From NCBI RefSeq assembly GCF_028550395.1, contig NZ_JAQQKW010000001.1, positions 372,001-436,000 on the forward strand: a DNA stretch of 64,000 nt, given 5' to 3'. Below are positions 35,400-44,889 of the stretch, piece by piece (within the stretch, counting starts at the first letter, position 1; each line of letters opens with the position of its first letter). The notes below the pieces were generated by a model that had not been told where the DNA came from, ran no database searches, and saw only the letters and a program-made list of their open reading frames with translations. A program made the translations under genes and the position numbers. Origin of the DNA: Asticcacaulis currens. GTDB taxonomy: Bacteria; Pseudomonadota; Alphaproteobacteria; Caulobacterales; Caulobacteraceae.

Positions 35400-36604
35400 G
35401 CCTGAGGGGGAGGGTAGGGGTATTGATCGCCGGGCGGCGTCTTTTTGCCTATGGCTGCGTCTGCATCGCGGCGTTAAGTCTCGTTGCCTGCGTTGAAACA
35501 CCTAAAGCGCCGGTTGGTCCTGTGTCCATACCGACGCAGCCTGCGCCTCACTCTCAACCTCAGCCCCTGCCGACTTCACCGCCGTCTGAACCCGCGCGAC
35601 CAGTGCAGAGCCTTTCGACCCTGCCGGGATGGGAGGCTACAGACCCCTTTATCGCCCTCGAAGCCGTGCGCGGGGCCTGCGCCTATCGACAAGGGCGGCA
35701 ATATGCCAGGGTCTGTGACGCGCTCAAAGCCCAGTCTTTTGAGCAGCCGGACGAGATCAAGCACTGGCTTGAGGCGCGCTTTCGCGTGGAACGCATCGAA
35801 GGCGAGGGGCTCCTCACGGCCTATTTTGTGCCGGAATATCCAGCCACGACTGTCCCTTCGGCGGAGTTCTCGCAACCCGTCCGCACTAAACCCGCCGATC
35901 TGGTTTTGGTCGATGGGGCCCAGATGACGCCGCCGCAGCCGGCGGGTAAGCGTTTTGCGGCCCGCCGGGTGGGAGAGCTTTATGTGCCCTATTACACGCG
36001 CGCGGAAATCGAGGCCCAAACAGTAACGGGCCCGGCCTATTACATGCGGCCCGAAGACTATTTCTTCATGCAGATTCAGGGCTCTGGTTATCTTACGCTC
36101 GAAGATGGCACGCGCTTTATGGCGGCCTATGCCGCCGATAACGGCCTGCCCTTTGTCGGTATTGCCAAGACCCTAACCGAGCGCGGTTTGCTGAAACGGG
36201 AGCAAACCTCCGGCGAGGTTATCCGCCAGTGGCTAGCCGATAATCGTGGGCCGGTGGCGCAGGAGGTGATGAACCAAAACCCGCGCTATGCCTTCTTTTC
36301 CATCGACATGACCAAGATGGAGCCGCTGGGTGCGGCAGCGATCCCGTTGCCGGCCGGGGCCGCCATTGCCGTTGATCCGTCCTTCCACAGCTATGGCGAC
36401 CTTTACTGGGTCGATGCTGATACAGGTTCTCTGACCGGGGCTTTTCCGGCCTATCGCCGTATGGTGGCCGCCCTTGATACAGGGGGTGCCATTCGCGGTC
36501 AGATACGCGCCGACCTCTATATGGGGCATGGCGACCGGGCCGGACGCGAAGCCGGGCGTGTCAAGCACAGGCTGCGTCTGTGGCGTATCGTTCCGGCTGA
36601 ATGA
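35396..36604 (+). CDS. mltA: Membrane-bound lytic murein transglycosylase A
   Basis: The 402-residue lipoprotein has signal segment YGCVCIAALSLVACV with lipidated cysteine C32, then a Pro-rich linker (about 37-75). The MltA domain includes LLTAYFVPEYPATTVPS, PYYTRAEIE, DYFFMQIQGSGYL and a 3D-type C-terminus RADLYMGHGDRAGREAGRVKHRLRLW with the catalytic aspartate. It cleaves peptidoglycan to 1,6-anhydromuropeptides. It is coupled to the Tim44-domain gene and ends just before repeat copy D. Confidence 0.94.
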   Translation: MSLRGRVGVLIAGRRLFAYGCVCIAALSLVACVETPKAPVGPVSIPTQPAPHSQPQPLPTSPPSEPARPVQSLSTLPGWEATDPFIALEAVRGACAYRQGRQYARVCDALKAQSFEQPDEIKHWLEARFRVERIEGEGLLTAYFVPEYPATTVPSAEFSQPVRTKPADLVLVDGAQMTPPQPAGKRFAARRVGELYVPYYTRAEIEAQTVTGPAYYMRPEDYFFMQIQGSGYLTLEDGTRFMAAYAADNGLPFVGIAKTLTERGLLKREQTSGEVIRQWLADNRGPVAQEVMNQNPRYAFFSIDMTKMEPLGAAAIPLPAGAAIAVDPSFHSYGDLYWVDADTGSLTGAFPAYRRMVAALDTGGAIRGQIRADLYMGHGDRAGREAGRVKHRLRLWRIVPAE

Positions 36605-36625
36605 AGAGAGTCTACTTTTTCAGGC

Positions 36626-36727
36626 TGAATCGAAATGTCTTCCTAAATATTTGTTTTATCTCACATTTTGATTCAAAATTGACCGTGTGGAAGCCAAAAC
36701 GGTTGCACACTTTTCGAAATGCGCTCT
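36626..36727. repeat. Interspersed hairpin repeat, copy D
   Basis: Arms TGAATCGAAATGT (36626-36638) and ACATTTTGATTCA (36663-36675, one G-T pair) enclose an AT-rich loop. They are followed by GTGTGGAAGCCAAAACGGTTGCACACTTTTCGAAATGCGCTC (36687-36726), matching the unit of copy B in the same orientation. The right end overlaps the stop codon of the MAPEG gene, as copy B does with hpf. Confidence 0.55.
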
Positions 36728-37136
36728 AAAAATCAAACACCAGCCTGATGGCGCGCAGCGTCATATAGGCGAGTATCCCGGTTCCCGCGGCGAAGACGCA
36801 AAAGCGCAGAATGACGTGGTTGCCGATCCCCTGCACCAGGCTGTGGACAATTCGCAAAAGCACATAAATCCACGCCAGCACAATGAACAACTGATCCGCC
36901 AGCCCCGATACCTGAATACCCAGGCTGAGGGCGTAAAACAGCGTCGGCTGTTCGGTTAGGTGCGTATAGTTGTCGGCCACGGCGCGCACATCGGCGGGCA
37001 GGCGGAACAGGTGGCGCTTATCGGCAAATAGCTGAAAATCCTGCCCTAATTGCAGCATGGCGGGTATGCGTCGGGCATAGAGCCAGACGAGGACAATCAG
37101 CGACCAGGCAATGAGGGCAAGGAGCGGCGCAACCAT
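36726..37136 (-). CDS. MAPEG-family membrane protein
   Basis: The 136-residue protein has four hydrophobic helices. The MAPEG-like centre ADNYTHLTEQPTLFYALSLGIQVSGLAD (N..E.P..FY pattern) and WIYVLLRIVHSLVQGIGNHVILRF are typical of bacterial MAPEG relatives. Eukaryotic members are glutathione-dependent enzymes such as microsomal GST; bacterial function is unclear. Its stop lies in repeat copy D. It is convergent with mltA and probably a single-gene unit. Confidence 0.88.
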   Translation of the reverse strand: MVAPLLALIAWSLIVLVWLYARRIPAMLQLGQDFQLFADKRHLFRLPADVRAVADNYTHLTEQPTLFYALSLGIQVSGLADQLFIVLAWIYVLLRIVHSLVQGIGNHVILRFCVFAAGTGILAYMTLRAIRLVFDF

Positions 37137-37221
37137 GCCTCCACTCTTGCCGCTGGAACCGGTAAAAAAGCGTTAACCATAATTCTAGCTCGCCTAATGA
37201 ATCGGGCGAGGCGCTTGTGGC

Positions 37222-38736
37222 CTATCGGCGACGCGTCGAACGGGAAGGTTTTTGCATCGACCCCAGAATTCCGCGCACCAGTTCACGGCCCAGCGTCACA
37301 CCGATGGTGCGGATGACGGAAACGGCCACCGAGGTGACGGCTTTTTCCGTAGCCGAGGGCTTATGCACCTCTGGCTTCTCGTTCTTTTCGGGGCGCCGGG
37401 CTTCGACCTCAGCCTCCTCGCTCTCTTCGGCCTTGGTGCGCGCGGTCAGCAACTCAAAAGCCGATTCCCGGTCCCGTAGCGTGTCGTAAACGCCTGATAC
37501 CGGCGATTTGGCGATGATCGCAGCGCGCTCCGTCTCGTTTGCTGGTCCCAGGCGAGAGACGGGCGGGCGGATCTTTGATTTGGCCGTTACCGTTGGCGAG
37601 GCTTTTTCGTCAAGTACCGAGATCAGGGCCTCGCCTACTCCGAGACCCTGAATGGCCTCAATCGTGTCAAACGCGGGATTGGGGCGGAAGGATTGCGCGG
37701 CGGCTTTCAGACCCTTCTGCTCGGCGGGGGTATAGGCGCGCAGCGCGTGCTGGATACGGTTACCGAGTTGCGCCAATACAGAGTCCGGTACATCCGCCGG
37801 ATTTTGCGTGACGAAATAGATGCCAACGCCCTTGGAGCGGATCAGGCGCACCACCTGTTCGATCTTTTCCAGCAACGGCTTCGGCGCTTCGTCAAACAGA
37901 AGATGCGCTTCGTCGAAGAAGAAGACCATACGCGGTTTTTCAGGGTCGCCCACTTCAGGCATGACTTCGAACAGTTCGGACAAGAGCCATAGCAGGAAGG
38001 TCGAATAGAGGCGGGGACTGCCTATCAGCTTGTCCGCGGCCAGCACATTGACATAGCCCTTACCAGAAATATCGGTGCGCATCAGGTCTTCGAGACGCAG
38101 AGCCGGCTCACCAAAAAACTGCTCACCGCCCTGACTTTCGAGCGCCAGCACCTGGCGCTGGATGGCACCGATGGAGGCGGCGGACACCTGACCGTATTGG
38201 GCGCTGATCTCCTTGGCGTTGTCCGCCACGTGGTTGAGCATGGCGCGCAGGTCCTTGAGGTCGAGCAGCAGCAACCCTTCTTTGTCGGCCACATGGAAGA
38301 CGATGTTGAGAACGCCTTCCTGGACTTCATTGAGCTGAAACAGGCGCGCCAGCAGCAGAGGACCCATATCCGAAATCGTGGTGCGGATCGGATGACCTTT
38401 CTGACCGAACAGGTCCCAGAAGACCACCGGTGCGGCGGCGGGCGTAAGCGCGATCCCCATCTCCTGCGCCCGGGCCAGAAGCTTCTCGTTTGGATTGCCC
38501 GGCAGGGCGATCCCGGACAGATCCCCCTTCACATCGGCGGCAAAGACAGGCACCCCGGCGTCGGACAGGGCCTGCGCCAGCACCTGAAGCGTCACCGTCT
38601 TGCCCGTTCCGGTGGCTCCCGCCACAATGCCGTGACGGTTGGCGCGGTTGAGCAAAAGCGTCTGATGGCCGTCGGTCGAAAAGCCGATGTCGATTCCCTG
38701 GGTCATGTCGTTATCCTGTGTCACTACACTCTGCAT
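37222..38736 (-). CDS. HerA/FtsK-like ATPase, DUF853 family
   Basis: The protein is about 504 residues. Walker A is [15 protein letters not shown] (about 36-50), followed by [19 protein letters not shown] (a DUF853 hallmark), [17 protein letters not shown] (Walker B) and [36 protein letters not shown]. The C-terminal part is rich in E, K and V (about 440-475). HerA-like ATPases form hexameric DNA pumps, but DUF853 proteins are uncharacterised. ATG 38736 ([10 protein letters not shown]) or 38706 (MTQGIDIGF) are both reasonable starts. The gene stands alone on the minus strand. Confidence 0.9.
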   Translation of the reverse strand: MQSVVTQDNDMTQGIDIGFSTDGHQTLLLNRANRHGIVAGATGTGKTVTLQVLAQALSDAGVPVFAADVKGDLSGIALPGNPNEKLLARAQEMGIALTPAAAPVVFWDLFGQKGHPIRTTISDMGPLLLARLFQLNEVQEGVLNIVFHVADKEGLLLLDLKDLRAMLNHVADNAKEISAQYGQVSAASIGAIQRQVLALESQGGEQFFGEPALRLEDLMRTDISGKGYVNVLAADKLIGSPRLYSTFLLWLLSELFEVMPEVGDPEKPRMVFFFDEAHLLFDEAPKPLLEKIEQVVRLIRSKGVGIYFVTQNPADVPDSVLAQLGNRIQHALRAYTPAEQKGLKAAAQSFRPNPAFDTIEAIQGLGVGEALISVLDEKASPTVTAKSKIRPPVSRLGPANETERAAIIAKSPVSGVYDTLRDRESAFELLTARTKAEESEEAEVEARRPEKNEKPEVHKPSATEKAVTSVAVSVIRTIGVTLGRELVRGILGSMQKPSRSTRRR

Positions 38737-38973
38737 AAAACCACCGACAGAGCTTTGGCAAAGGGTATTTGAGCTGCGCTGCACCAACACCAAAGAACAC
38801 GGTTCTCTCACACAGATGTGATGCCCGCGCGATCAGGCCTGATTAGGGTAAGCCGGCCTGCGTGCTACTATCAAAACAGCTCAGCGATGAGTCGTGGTTT
38901 GCGCTGGTTCCCCCCATAAGCCGCGCAGCCATTTCCGGGGCGGCCCTTCCCCCCATAAAGGGTGGCTCCGAAG

Positions 38974-39007
38974 AAGCCGCTCACCCGCCAGACCGGGTGA
39001 GCGGCTT
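38974..39007. terminator. Strong hairpin in the herA-gdhZ spacer
   Basis: A 13-bp perfect stem AAGCCGCTCACCC/GGGTGAGCGGCTT with an 8-base loop, followed on plus by ATCCTTTTAT. It looks like a terminator but no gene ends next to it, which suggests either a short untranslated transcript or a mobile hairpin. Confidence 0.5.
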
Positions 39008-39148
39008 ATCCTTTTATGCTTGGCCTTAGGCATGACCTTATTCCGTTTCCTCAGAAACTTTATTTTCCCCAAGCCGTTGTCTTCGCCTGTGCTTTTGGCG
39101 GATAATTCACCTATTATATAGGTGTGACGCTTAGCGTTGCCCTATTAA

Positions 39149-39248
39149 GCGCATTCCGAAAAGTATGAAGCGGTTTTCGGGTCCAGATGCGCGACGAACA
39201 AAAGTTAGAGCGGCATTTCGCTTCATTCGGAGCGAAGCCCCGCTCTAA
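39149..39248. repeat. Interspersed hairpin repeat, copy C
   Basis: The unit GCGCATTCCGAAAAGT...GGTCCAGATGCGCGACG aligns with the reverse complement of copy B. It is followed by a nested hairpin: outer arms 39205-39213 (TTAGAGCGG) and 39240-39248, inner arms TTCGCT (39217-39222) and AGCGAA (39231-39236). It ends ten bases before the likely gdhZ start. Confidence 0.7.
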
Positions 39249-39258
39249 AGTGCAGTGG

Positions 39259-42200
39259 ATGGAAACTATGGACGACCTCAGCCTTTCGACCGAACTCGAC
39301 GCCCTTGTCGCCCAGACGCGGGCAGGCATAGAGGCTGCCTTCAGTGCCGCGCTGGAGGGCCCGGTGGATGAGGCTACCCGCAGTTTCCTTGCCCAGTGTC
39401 TGGAAGACTATGATCCGGAAGAAATGCCGGAACTGACCCTCGAAGACATCGGTCGGTTGTTCGCCGAGGCCTGGGGCCGCGCGGCAGTGCGCGAAGGGGC
39501 GGGGGCGCTGAAGGCCATCACTCCGGTCAACAATATCTATGATGTCGTTGAGATCGTTCAGCCAGACGCCCCGTTCATCGTCGAAAGCGTCATGGGCGAG
39601 CTGATTGATCAGGGCCTGATCGTCCGTTCGATGTTCCACCCGGTCGTCGCCGTAAACCGCGACAGTACGGGGCAGCGCGGCAGTGGCAAGGCGGTTGCTG
39701 AATCCCTGATGCTGGTCTTTGTGGGGCGTCAGCCCGCTGAAAAGCATGCTGCCATTCTGTCGGGCGTAGAGACGACGCTCAACGATCTGCGCGCAGCTGT
39801 GCACGACTTCCCGCGTATGCAGGCCCTGCTGGCCGAAGAGATGACTGCTCTTGAGGCCCTGACCCTGCACCCGGTCGTACAGATCGACCCGGCCGTGCTT
39901 CAGGAAGAACTGGCGTTCCTGCGCTGGGTGTCGGAAAATCATTTCGTCCTTCTGGGGGCGCGCACCTACGTTTATCCGCGCAGCGCCGATGGCAATTACG
40001 TCGCCGAGGAACCGCTGAACCTGTTACAGGAAGAATATGGCATTCTGCGCGACAAGCGCGCCATCTTACGTCGCGGGTCGGAACCGGCCATCCTAAGCCG
40101 GGAGCTTCTCAGCCATCTGGCCAGCTCCGAGCCCGTGACGGTGGCCAAGGGCAACCTGAAGTCGCGCGTCCATCGCCGCGTTTACATGGACTATATCTCG
40201 ATCAAGCATTACGGCGCGGACGGCAAGCCATCGGGGGAAACGCGCTTTGTCGGTCTGTTTACCTCGGACGCCTATGACCGTCCTGCCTTCGAAGTGCCAC
40301 TGATCCGCAAAAAATGCGAGCACGTCTTGAGCGAGTCGCGGCGGCTGGGCTTCAACAATGGCGGCTATGCCGAAAAGCGCCTGAAGAATATTCTCGAAAC
40401 CTATCCGCGCGATGAACTGTTTCAGATTCAGGAAAGCGACCTGCTGCGTATTACGCGCGGCGTGCTGCATATTTCCGACCGGCCGCGTGTGCGTCTGTTT
40501 GCGCGCCGTGATCCGTTCGACCGCTTCATATCTGTACTTCTCTATCTCCCGCGCGATACCTATAGCGTCTCCGTGCAGGAACGCGCCGGGCGGTTGCTGG
40601 CCGAAGGTTTTGGCGGCCGCGTCAGTGCGCTTTACCCGTTTGTTACCGGCGGGGCGCTGTCGAGCATCCACTACATTATCGGTGTGACGCCGGGCGGGCA
40701 TCCGGATCCCAATCTGGCCGATATCGAAGACCGCGTGACCGATCTGACGCTCGATTGGGCACATCGGGTTGAGGATGCCGCTCTGGAGGCGGGCCAGACG
40801 CAATCCGATTATTTGAAATGGGCGCGCGCCATTCCGGTCGCCTATCAGGAACGCTATGGTATCGAAGAAGCGATCACCGATACCACCATTCTGGCCGGGC
40901 TAGACCCGAAGCACCCCTTAAGCGTGCGTGCCTGGCAGCCGGAAGGCGTCAACGATCGCTTTTCGCTCAAACTCTATGTCCAGGCCGAAAACGCCATTCC
41001 GCTGTCCGACATCTTGCCGGTTCTGGAGCGCATGGGGCTGAAAACGCTGGAAGAGTTCGGGCATCGTATTGAATCGGCCGATGTGCAGCGACACTTCATT
41101 CACGAATTTATCGTGCAGCTTCCCACCGCGCACCCGACGGCCTTTGCCGATTTCCGCGAGGATTTTGAAGGGGCGCTGATGGCCCTGTGGCGTGGCGAAA
41201 CCGAGATCGACGGCTTCAACGCGCTTACCCTTCTGGGCCTGAGCTGGCGCGAAGCCGCCTTGTTGCGCGCCCTGTGCAAGTATCGCGGTCAGTCGGGTCT
41301 TGATCCCAGCGCCATTGTTCAGCAACAGGCCCTGCGCGCCTATCCGGATGTGGCGGCGGCGCTGGTCTATCTGTTTGATCTGAAATTTGCCGTTAATGAC
41401 ACGCCCATCGACACGCGCAAGGTCGAGGTCGAGGCGGCACTATTGCGTATCAATACGCTCTTGCAAGGCGTGACCTCGCTGGAACACGACCGTGTCCTGC
41501 GACGCATCGCGGCCCTGATCGGTGCCATTCAGCGCACCAACTATTACCAGAACAAGGGCTATATTTCGTTCAAGATCGCCTCGCGCGAGCTGGCAGACCT
41601 GCCTGATCCCAAACCCTACCGCGAAATCTTCGTCTGGTCGCCGGTGGTCGAAGGCGTGCATCTGCGCTTCGGGCCTGTGGCGCGCGGGGGCCTGCGCTGG
41701 TCTGACCGCAAGGAGGATTTCCGCACCGAGGTGCTGGGCCTCGTCAAGGCGCAGCAGGTAAAGAACGCCGTCATTGTGCCTGTTGGCTCCAAGGGCGGCT
41801 TCTATCCTAAGCAGCTCCCGGCCGGTGGCGCGCCGGATGCCATCCGTGCTGAAGCGGTGCGGGCCTATAAGATGTATCTTTCAGGTCTTCTTGACATCAC
41901 CGACAATCTCAATGCCGATGGCGGCATTATCGCGCCGAAGGACGTCGTGTGCTGGGACGCGCCGGACCCCTATCTGGTCGTGGCGGCGGATAAGGGCACG
42001 GCGACCTTCTCCGACATCGCCAATGGCGTCGCGCGAGAATACGGTTTCTGGCTGGACGACGCCTTCGCGTCGGGAGGCAGCGTCGGCTACGACCACAAGG
42101 TTATGGGCATTACGGCACGCGGCGCGTGGGAAGCGGTCAAGCGCCACTTCCGCGAACGCGGCAAGGATATCCAGAGCGAGACCTTCACCACAGTCGGCGT

Positions 42201-44058
42201 CGGCGACATGTCGGGTGATGTTTTTGGTAACGGCATGTTGCTGTCGAAGCAGACGAAGCTGATCGCGGCCTTTGATCATCGTGACATCTTCATTGACCCG
42301 AACCCCGATCCGGCCGTGTCCTTTGCCGAGCGTGAGCGACTGTTCGCCCTGCCGCGTTCCAGCTGGCAGGACTATGACAAGGCGAAGATTTCGGCAGGTG
42401 GCGGCGTCTTTTCGCGCGGCCTGAAGTCGATTGAGCTGACGCCGGAAATCCGCGCCGCGCTTGATATTGAGGCCACTAGCCTCACTCCGTTTGAGCTGAT
42501 GCAGGCCATTCTGCGCGCCCCGGCGGAGCTGCTCTATTTCGGCGGTATCGGCACCTACATCAAGGCGGCGTCGCAGTCGCATCTTGAGGTTGGTGACAAA
42601 GCCAATGACGCCATCCGCGTCGATGCTGGCGATATCCGTGCTGCAGTGATCGGAGAGGGGGCCAATCTGGGTATCACTCAGGCCGGTCGCATCGCTTTGG
42701 CGGCGCAGGGCGTAAAGCTCAATACCGACGCCATCGACAATTCGGCGGGTGTCGATTGTTCAGACCACGAGGTCAATATCAAGATCCTGCTGGGTCGTCT
42801 GGTGCAATCCGGCCGCATGACCGTCGAAGCGCGTGACGTGCTGCTGGCCGAAATGACCGATGAGGTGGGGCATCTGGTGCTGAAGGACAACTATGCCCAG
42901 ACCCTGGCCCTGACCCTTCTGGAATCGACGGCACTCAGCGACAATGCCTCGATGCAGGCCTTTATGACCGCGCTCGAAAAACGCGGCAAGCTGGACCGTA
43001 AGGTCGAAGGCCTGCCGAGCAATGCGCAGTTAGAAACGCGCAAGGCGCAAAATGCCGGGCTCTATCGTCCAGAACTGGCGGTCGTGCTCGCCTATGGCAA
43101 GATCGTGCTGTTCGATGACCTGATCGAGACGACCGCTATCGACGATCCGGTGTTTGAAGAGGCCCTGATCGACTATTTCCCCAAGCCGCTGCACGGCTTT
43201 ATTGACGACATCCGCGCCCACCGTCTGCACCGCGAAATCGTGGCGACGGTGCTGTGCAATGAGATGATCAATATTCTGGGCCCCAGCTTTCCGCTGCGTT
43301 TGCAAAAGGCGGCGGCGGTCGATGCCGGGGCTCTGGCCCTGTCGTTCGAAGGCGCGCGGCGGTTATTTGGGACTGATGCCCTGTGGGCCGAGGTCTCGGC
43401 GCTCGATACGCAGATTCCAGCAGCGGCGCAGACAGGGCTTTATAACGCTATCGCCACCTTCTTGCGCCGTCAGGTCTATTTTATCGCCCGTCGCTTCGCC
43501 GGCCGCCCGGAAACCCTGACCGAGGTGATTAACGCCTATCAGACGGGCATTGCCACCCTGTTGTCGGCGCAGGGTGTGCTCAGCCCGAACGAAGCGGCAC
43601 GCGTCGAGGGCCGGGCGCAAAAACTGATTAGCGCGGGGGCGCCCGAAGACCTGGCCCGTCGTGTATCGGCCCTCATGTCCTGGACCAGCGCCATCGACAT
43701 GGTTGATCTGGCCGAAGACGGGGACGTGGTCGCAGCGGCGCGCCTTTATCTGGCGACCGGTGAACGCTTCGGTTTTGACCGTCTGCGCGCCGGAGCGGGG
43801 GAGCTTTATTCGGCCGATCCGTGGGACCGCATGGCCATCCGCCGTCTGATCGAAGACATCTATGCTGAACAGAAGTCGGTGGTGGCCGCCGTGCACCGCG
43901 ACGCTCAGGGGCTTGAGAGCTGGGCCGAGGCGCAGGCGGCTCAGGTGGCGCCGTTGCAGTCTCTTCTAGGTGAAATCGAAGGTTCAGGCACTGGCTGGAG
44001 CTTCGCCAAACTTAGCATAGTCAATGCCGCCCTGCGTCAGTGGGTGCAGAAACTATGA
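39259..44058 (+). CDS. gdhZ: NAD-dependent glutamate dehydrogenase, giant type (GdhZ)
   Basis: The 1599-residue enzyme (180-kDa class) converts glutamate to 2-oxoglutarate. The long N-terminal regulatory region with ACT-like segments (ENHFVLLGARTYVY...) precedes the catalytic part: GPVARGGLRWSDRKEDFRTEVLGLVKAQQVKNAVIVPVGSKGG (substrate lysines, about 815-845), TVGVGDMSGDVFGNGMLLS and the Rossmann part AAVIGEGANLGITQAGRIALA. In Caulobacter GdhZ also links metabolism to FtsZ disassembly. The frame is open from 39187, but those 24 residues come from repeat copy C; ATG 39259 or 39268 is the likely start. It overlaps the next gene by four bases. Confidence 0.95.
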   Translation: METMDDLSLSTELDALVAQTRAGIEAAFSAALEGPVDEATRSFLAQCLEDYDPEEMPELTLEDIGRLFAEAWGRAAVREGAGALKAITPVNNIYDVVEIVQPDAPFIVESVMGELIDQGLIVRSMFHPVVAVNRDSTGQRGSGKAVAESLMLVFVGRQPAEKHAAILSGVETTLNDLRAAVHDFPRMQALLAEEMTALEALTLHPVVQIDPAVLQEELAFLRWVSENHFVLLGARTYVYPRSADGNYVAEEPLNLLQEEYGILRDKRAILRRGSEPAILSRELLSHLASSEPVTVAKGNLKSRVHRRVYMDYISIKHYGADGKPSGETRFVGLFTSDAYDRPAFEVPLIRKKCEHVLSESRRLGFNNGGYAEKRLKNILETYPRDELFQIQESDLLRITRGVLHISDRPRVRLFARRDPFDRFISVLLYLPRDTYSVSVQERAGRLLAEGFGGRVSALYPFVTGGALSSIHYIIGVTPGGHPDPNLADIEDRVTDLTLDWAHRVEDAALEAGQTQSDYLKWARAIPVAYQERYGIEEAITDTTILAGLDPKHPLSVRAWQPEGVNDRFSLKLYVQAENAIPLSDILPVLERMGLKTLEEFGHRIESADVQRHFIHEFIVQLPTAHPTAFADFREDFEGALMALWRGETEIDGFNALTLLGLSWREAALLRALCKYRGQSGLDPSAIVQQQALRAYPDVAAALVYLFDLKFAVNDTPIDTRKVEVEAALLRINTLLQGVTSLEHDRVLRRIAALIGAIQRTNYYQNKGYISFKIASRELADLPDPKPYREIFVWSPVVEGVHLRFGPVARGGLRWSDRKEDFRTEVLGLVKAQQVKNAVIVPVGSKGGFYPKQLPAGGAPDAIRAEAVRAYKMYLSGLLDITDNLNADGGIIAPKDVVCWDAPDPYLVVAADKGTATFSDIANGVAREYGFWLDDAFASGGSVGYDHKVMGITARGAWEAVKRHFRERGKDIQSETFTTVGVGDMSGDVFGNGMLLSKQTKLIAAFDHRDIFIDPNPDPAVSFAERERLFALPRSSWQDYDKAKISAGGGVFSRGLKSIELTPEIRAALDIEATSLTPFELMQAILRAPAELLYFGGIGTYIKAASQSHLEVGDKANDAIRVDAGDIRAAVIGEGANLGITQAGRIALAAQGVKLNTDAIDNSAGVDCSDHEVNIKILLGRLVQSGRMTVEARDVLLAEMTDEVGHLVLKDNYAQTLALTLLESTALSDNASMQAFMTALEKRGKLDRKVEGLPSNAQLETRKAQNAGLYRPELAVVLAYGKIVLFDDLIETTAIDDPVFEEALIDYFPKPLHGFIDDIRAHRLHREIVATVLCNEMINILGPSFPLRLQKAAAVDAGALALSFEGARRLFGTDALWAEVSALDTQIPAAAQTGLYNAIATFLRRQVYFIARRFAGRPETLTEVINAYQTGIATLLSAQGVLSPNEAARVEGRAQKLISAGAPEDLARRVSALMSWTSAIDMVDLAEDGDVVAAARLYLATGERFGFDRLRAGAGELYSADPWDRMAIRRLIEDIYAEQKSVVAAVHRDAQGLESWAEAQAAQVAPLQSLLGEIEGSGTGWSFAKLSIVNAALRQWVQKL

Positions 44059-44519
44059 GAAAGTTTCTGGTCATCGCCGACGACAGCGCCGAATTCCGCG
44101 CCGCACTGAGCTACGCCTCGGTGCGGGCGCGCGTGACGCAAGGCATGGTCACCCTGCTGCGCGTCCTGCCACCTACCGACTATAGCCAGTGGGCGGGCGT
44201 GCGTGATGAAATCGAGCGCGAACAGCGCGAAGAGGCCGAGACGCTGTTGTCCACTCTGTCTGACGAAGCGGCGGTCAAGTCCGGGCGTCCGGCGGAGATT
44301 ATTATCAAGACCGGTCAGATGAAGGATGCCATCCGCGAAGTCCTGATCGCTGACCGTGATATCAAGATCATTGTCATCGGGGCGTCAGGCGGCAATCCCG
44401 GCCCGCTGGTCAATCTTCTGGTCCGCGAAGGGGTGGGGACGCTGGGTGGCACGCGGCCGGTGCCGGTCACCGTGGTGCCGGGCGATATCAGCGACGACGC
44501 AATCGAAGAGCTGATGTAG
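44055..44519 (+). CDS. Universal stress protein (UspA family)
   Basis: The 154-residue protein begins MRKFLVIADDSAEFRAAL, the UspA strand-loop with the conserved aspartate. A helix rich in E and R (DEIEREQREEAETLL) and the glycine-rich nucleotide loop IVIGASGGNPGPLVNLL follow. The G-x2-G-x9-G(S/T) pattern for ATP binding is only partly matched. Its start overlaps the gdhZ stop (ATGA), so it is co-translated with the dehydrogenase, suggesting a link to nutrient or energy state. Confidence 0.9.
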   Translation: MRKFLVIADDSAEFRAALSYASVRARVTQGMVTLLRVLPPTDYSQWAGVRDEIEREQREEAETLLSTLSDEAAVKSGRPAEIIIKTGQMKDAIREVLIADRDIKIIVIGASGGNPGPLVNLLVREGVGTLGGTRPVPVTVVPGDISDDAIEELM

Positions 44520-44569
44520 GCTTCGTTTCGCTTTTACGGGGAGCGGTGAGAAGCCGCAGAGGCGGAAAG

Positions 44570-44806
44570 ATGGAATGGTCGCGGAGTGAAATTGCCAGCT
44601 TAATTGGCATGACCACAATTTTCGTTATTGGGATGTTGATGGTTCGTTATCCAGACCAATTCAACAGCGCAGTCATGCGCGAGGCCCCACGCTCAATAAG
44701 GCTTTTTATCTGTTGGCTCTATCTGATTTTTGCGGGAGCAGTCTGGTCGATATTCGTCTCCAATCTTGTGATCATGCGAATTTGGTCTCACTTTCTTGGC
44801 CACTGA
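44570..44806 (+). CDS. Small two-helix membrane protein, unknown function
   Basis: The 78-residue protein has two hydrophobic stretches (IASLIGMTTIFVIGMLMV and IRLFICWLYLIFAGAVWSIFVSNLVI) and a cytosolic-type basic loop. It begins at ATG 44570 after GGCGGAAAG. A GTG at 44546 would add eight basic residues. The base composition is clearly more AT-rich than gdhZ and the nifU-like gene. No family was recognised; it may be strain-specific. Confidence 0.6.
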   Translation: MEWSRSEIASLIGMTTIFVIGMLMVRYPDQFNSAVMREAPRSIRLFICWLYLIFAGAVWSIFVSNLVIMRIWSHFLGH

Positions 44807-44889
44807 ATGACAACGGGTAACGCATCTACCCCTTGCTATCCTGAGTATTTACGCCCATTTGAGCGGGAGATTTACCCGGAAGGCCGCTC

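Larger units (their letters stand above)
38737..39258. other. 522-base spacer between divergent HerA-like and gdhZ genes
   Basis: No gene is recognised. It holds two identical 12-mers TTCCCCCCATAA (38908-38919 and 38947-38958), a strong hairpin (38974-39007), an AT-rich part (39045-39125) that could carry the gdhZ promoter, and repeat copy C against the gdhZ start. Confidence 0.5.

Noticed and set aside
38881-39072. A 63-codon minus-strand frame in the herA-gdhZ spacer
   Set aside because: It covers the hairpin and the duplicated 12-mer, has no plausible start signal and no similarity I recognise.
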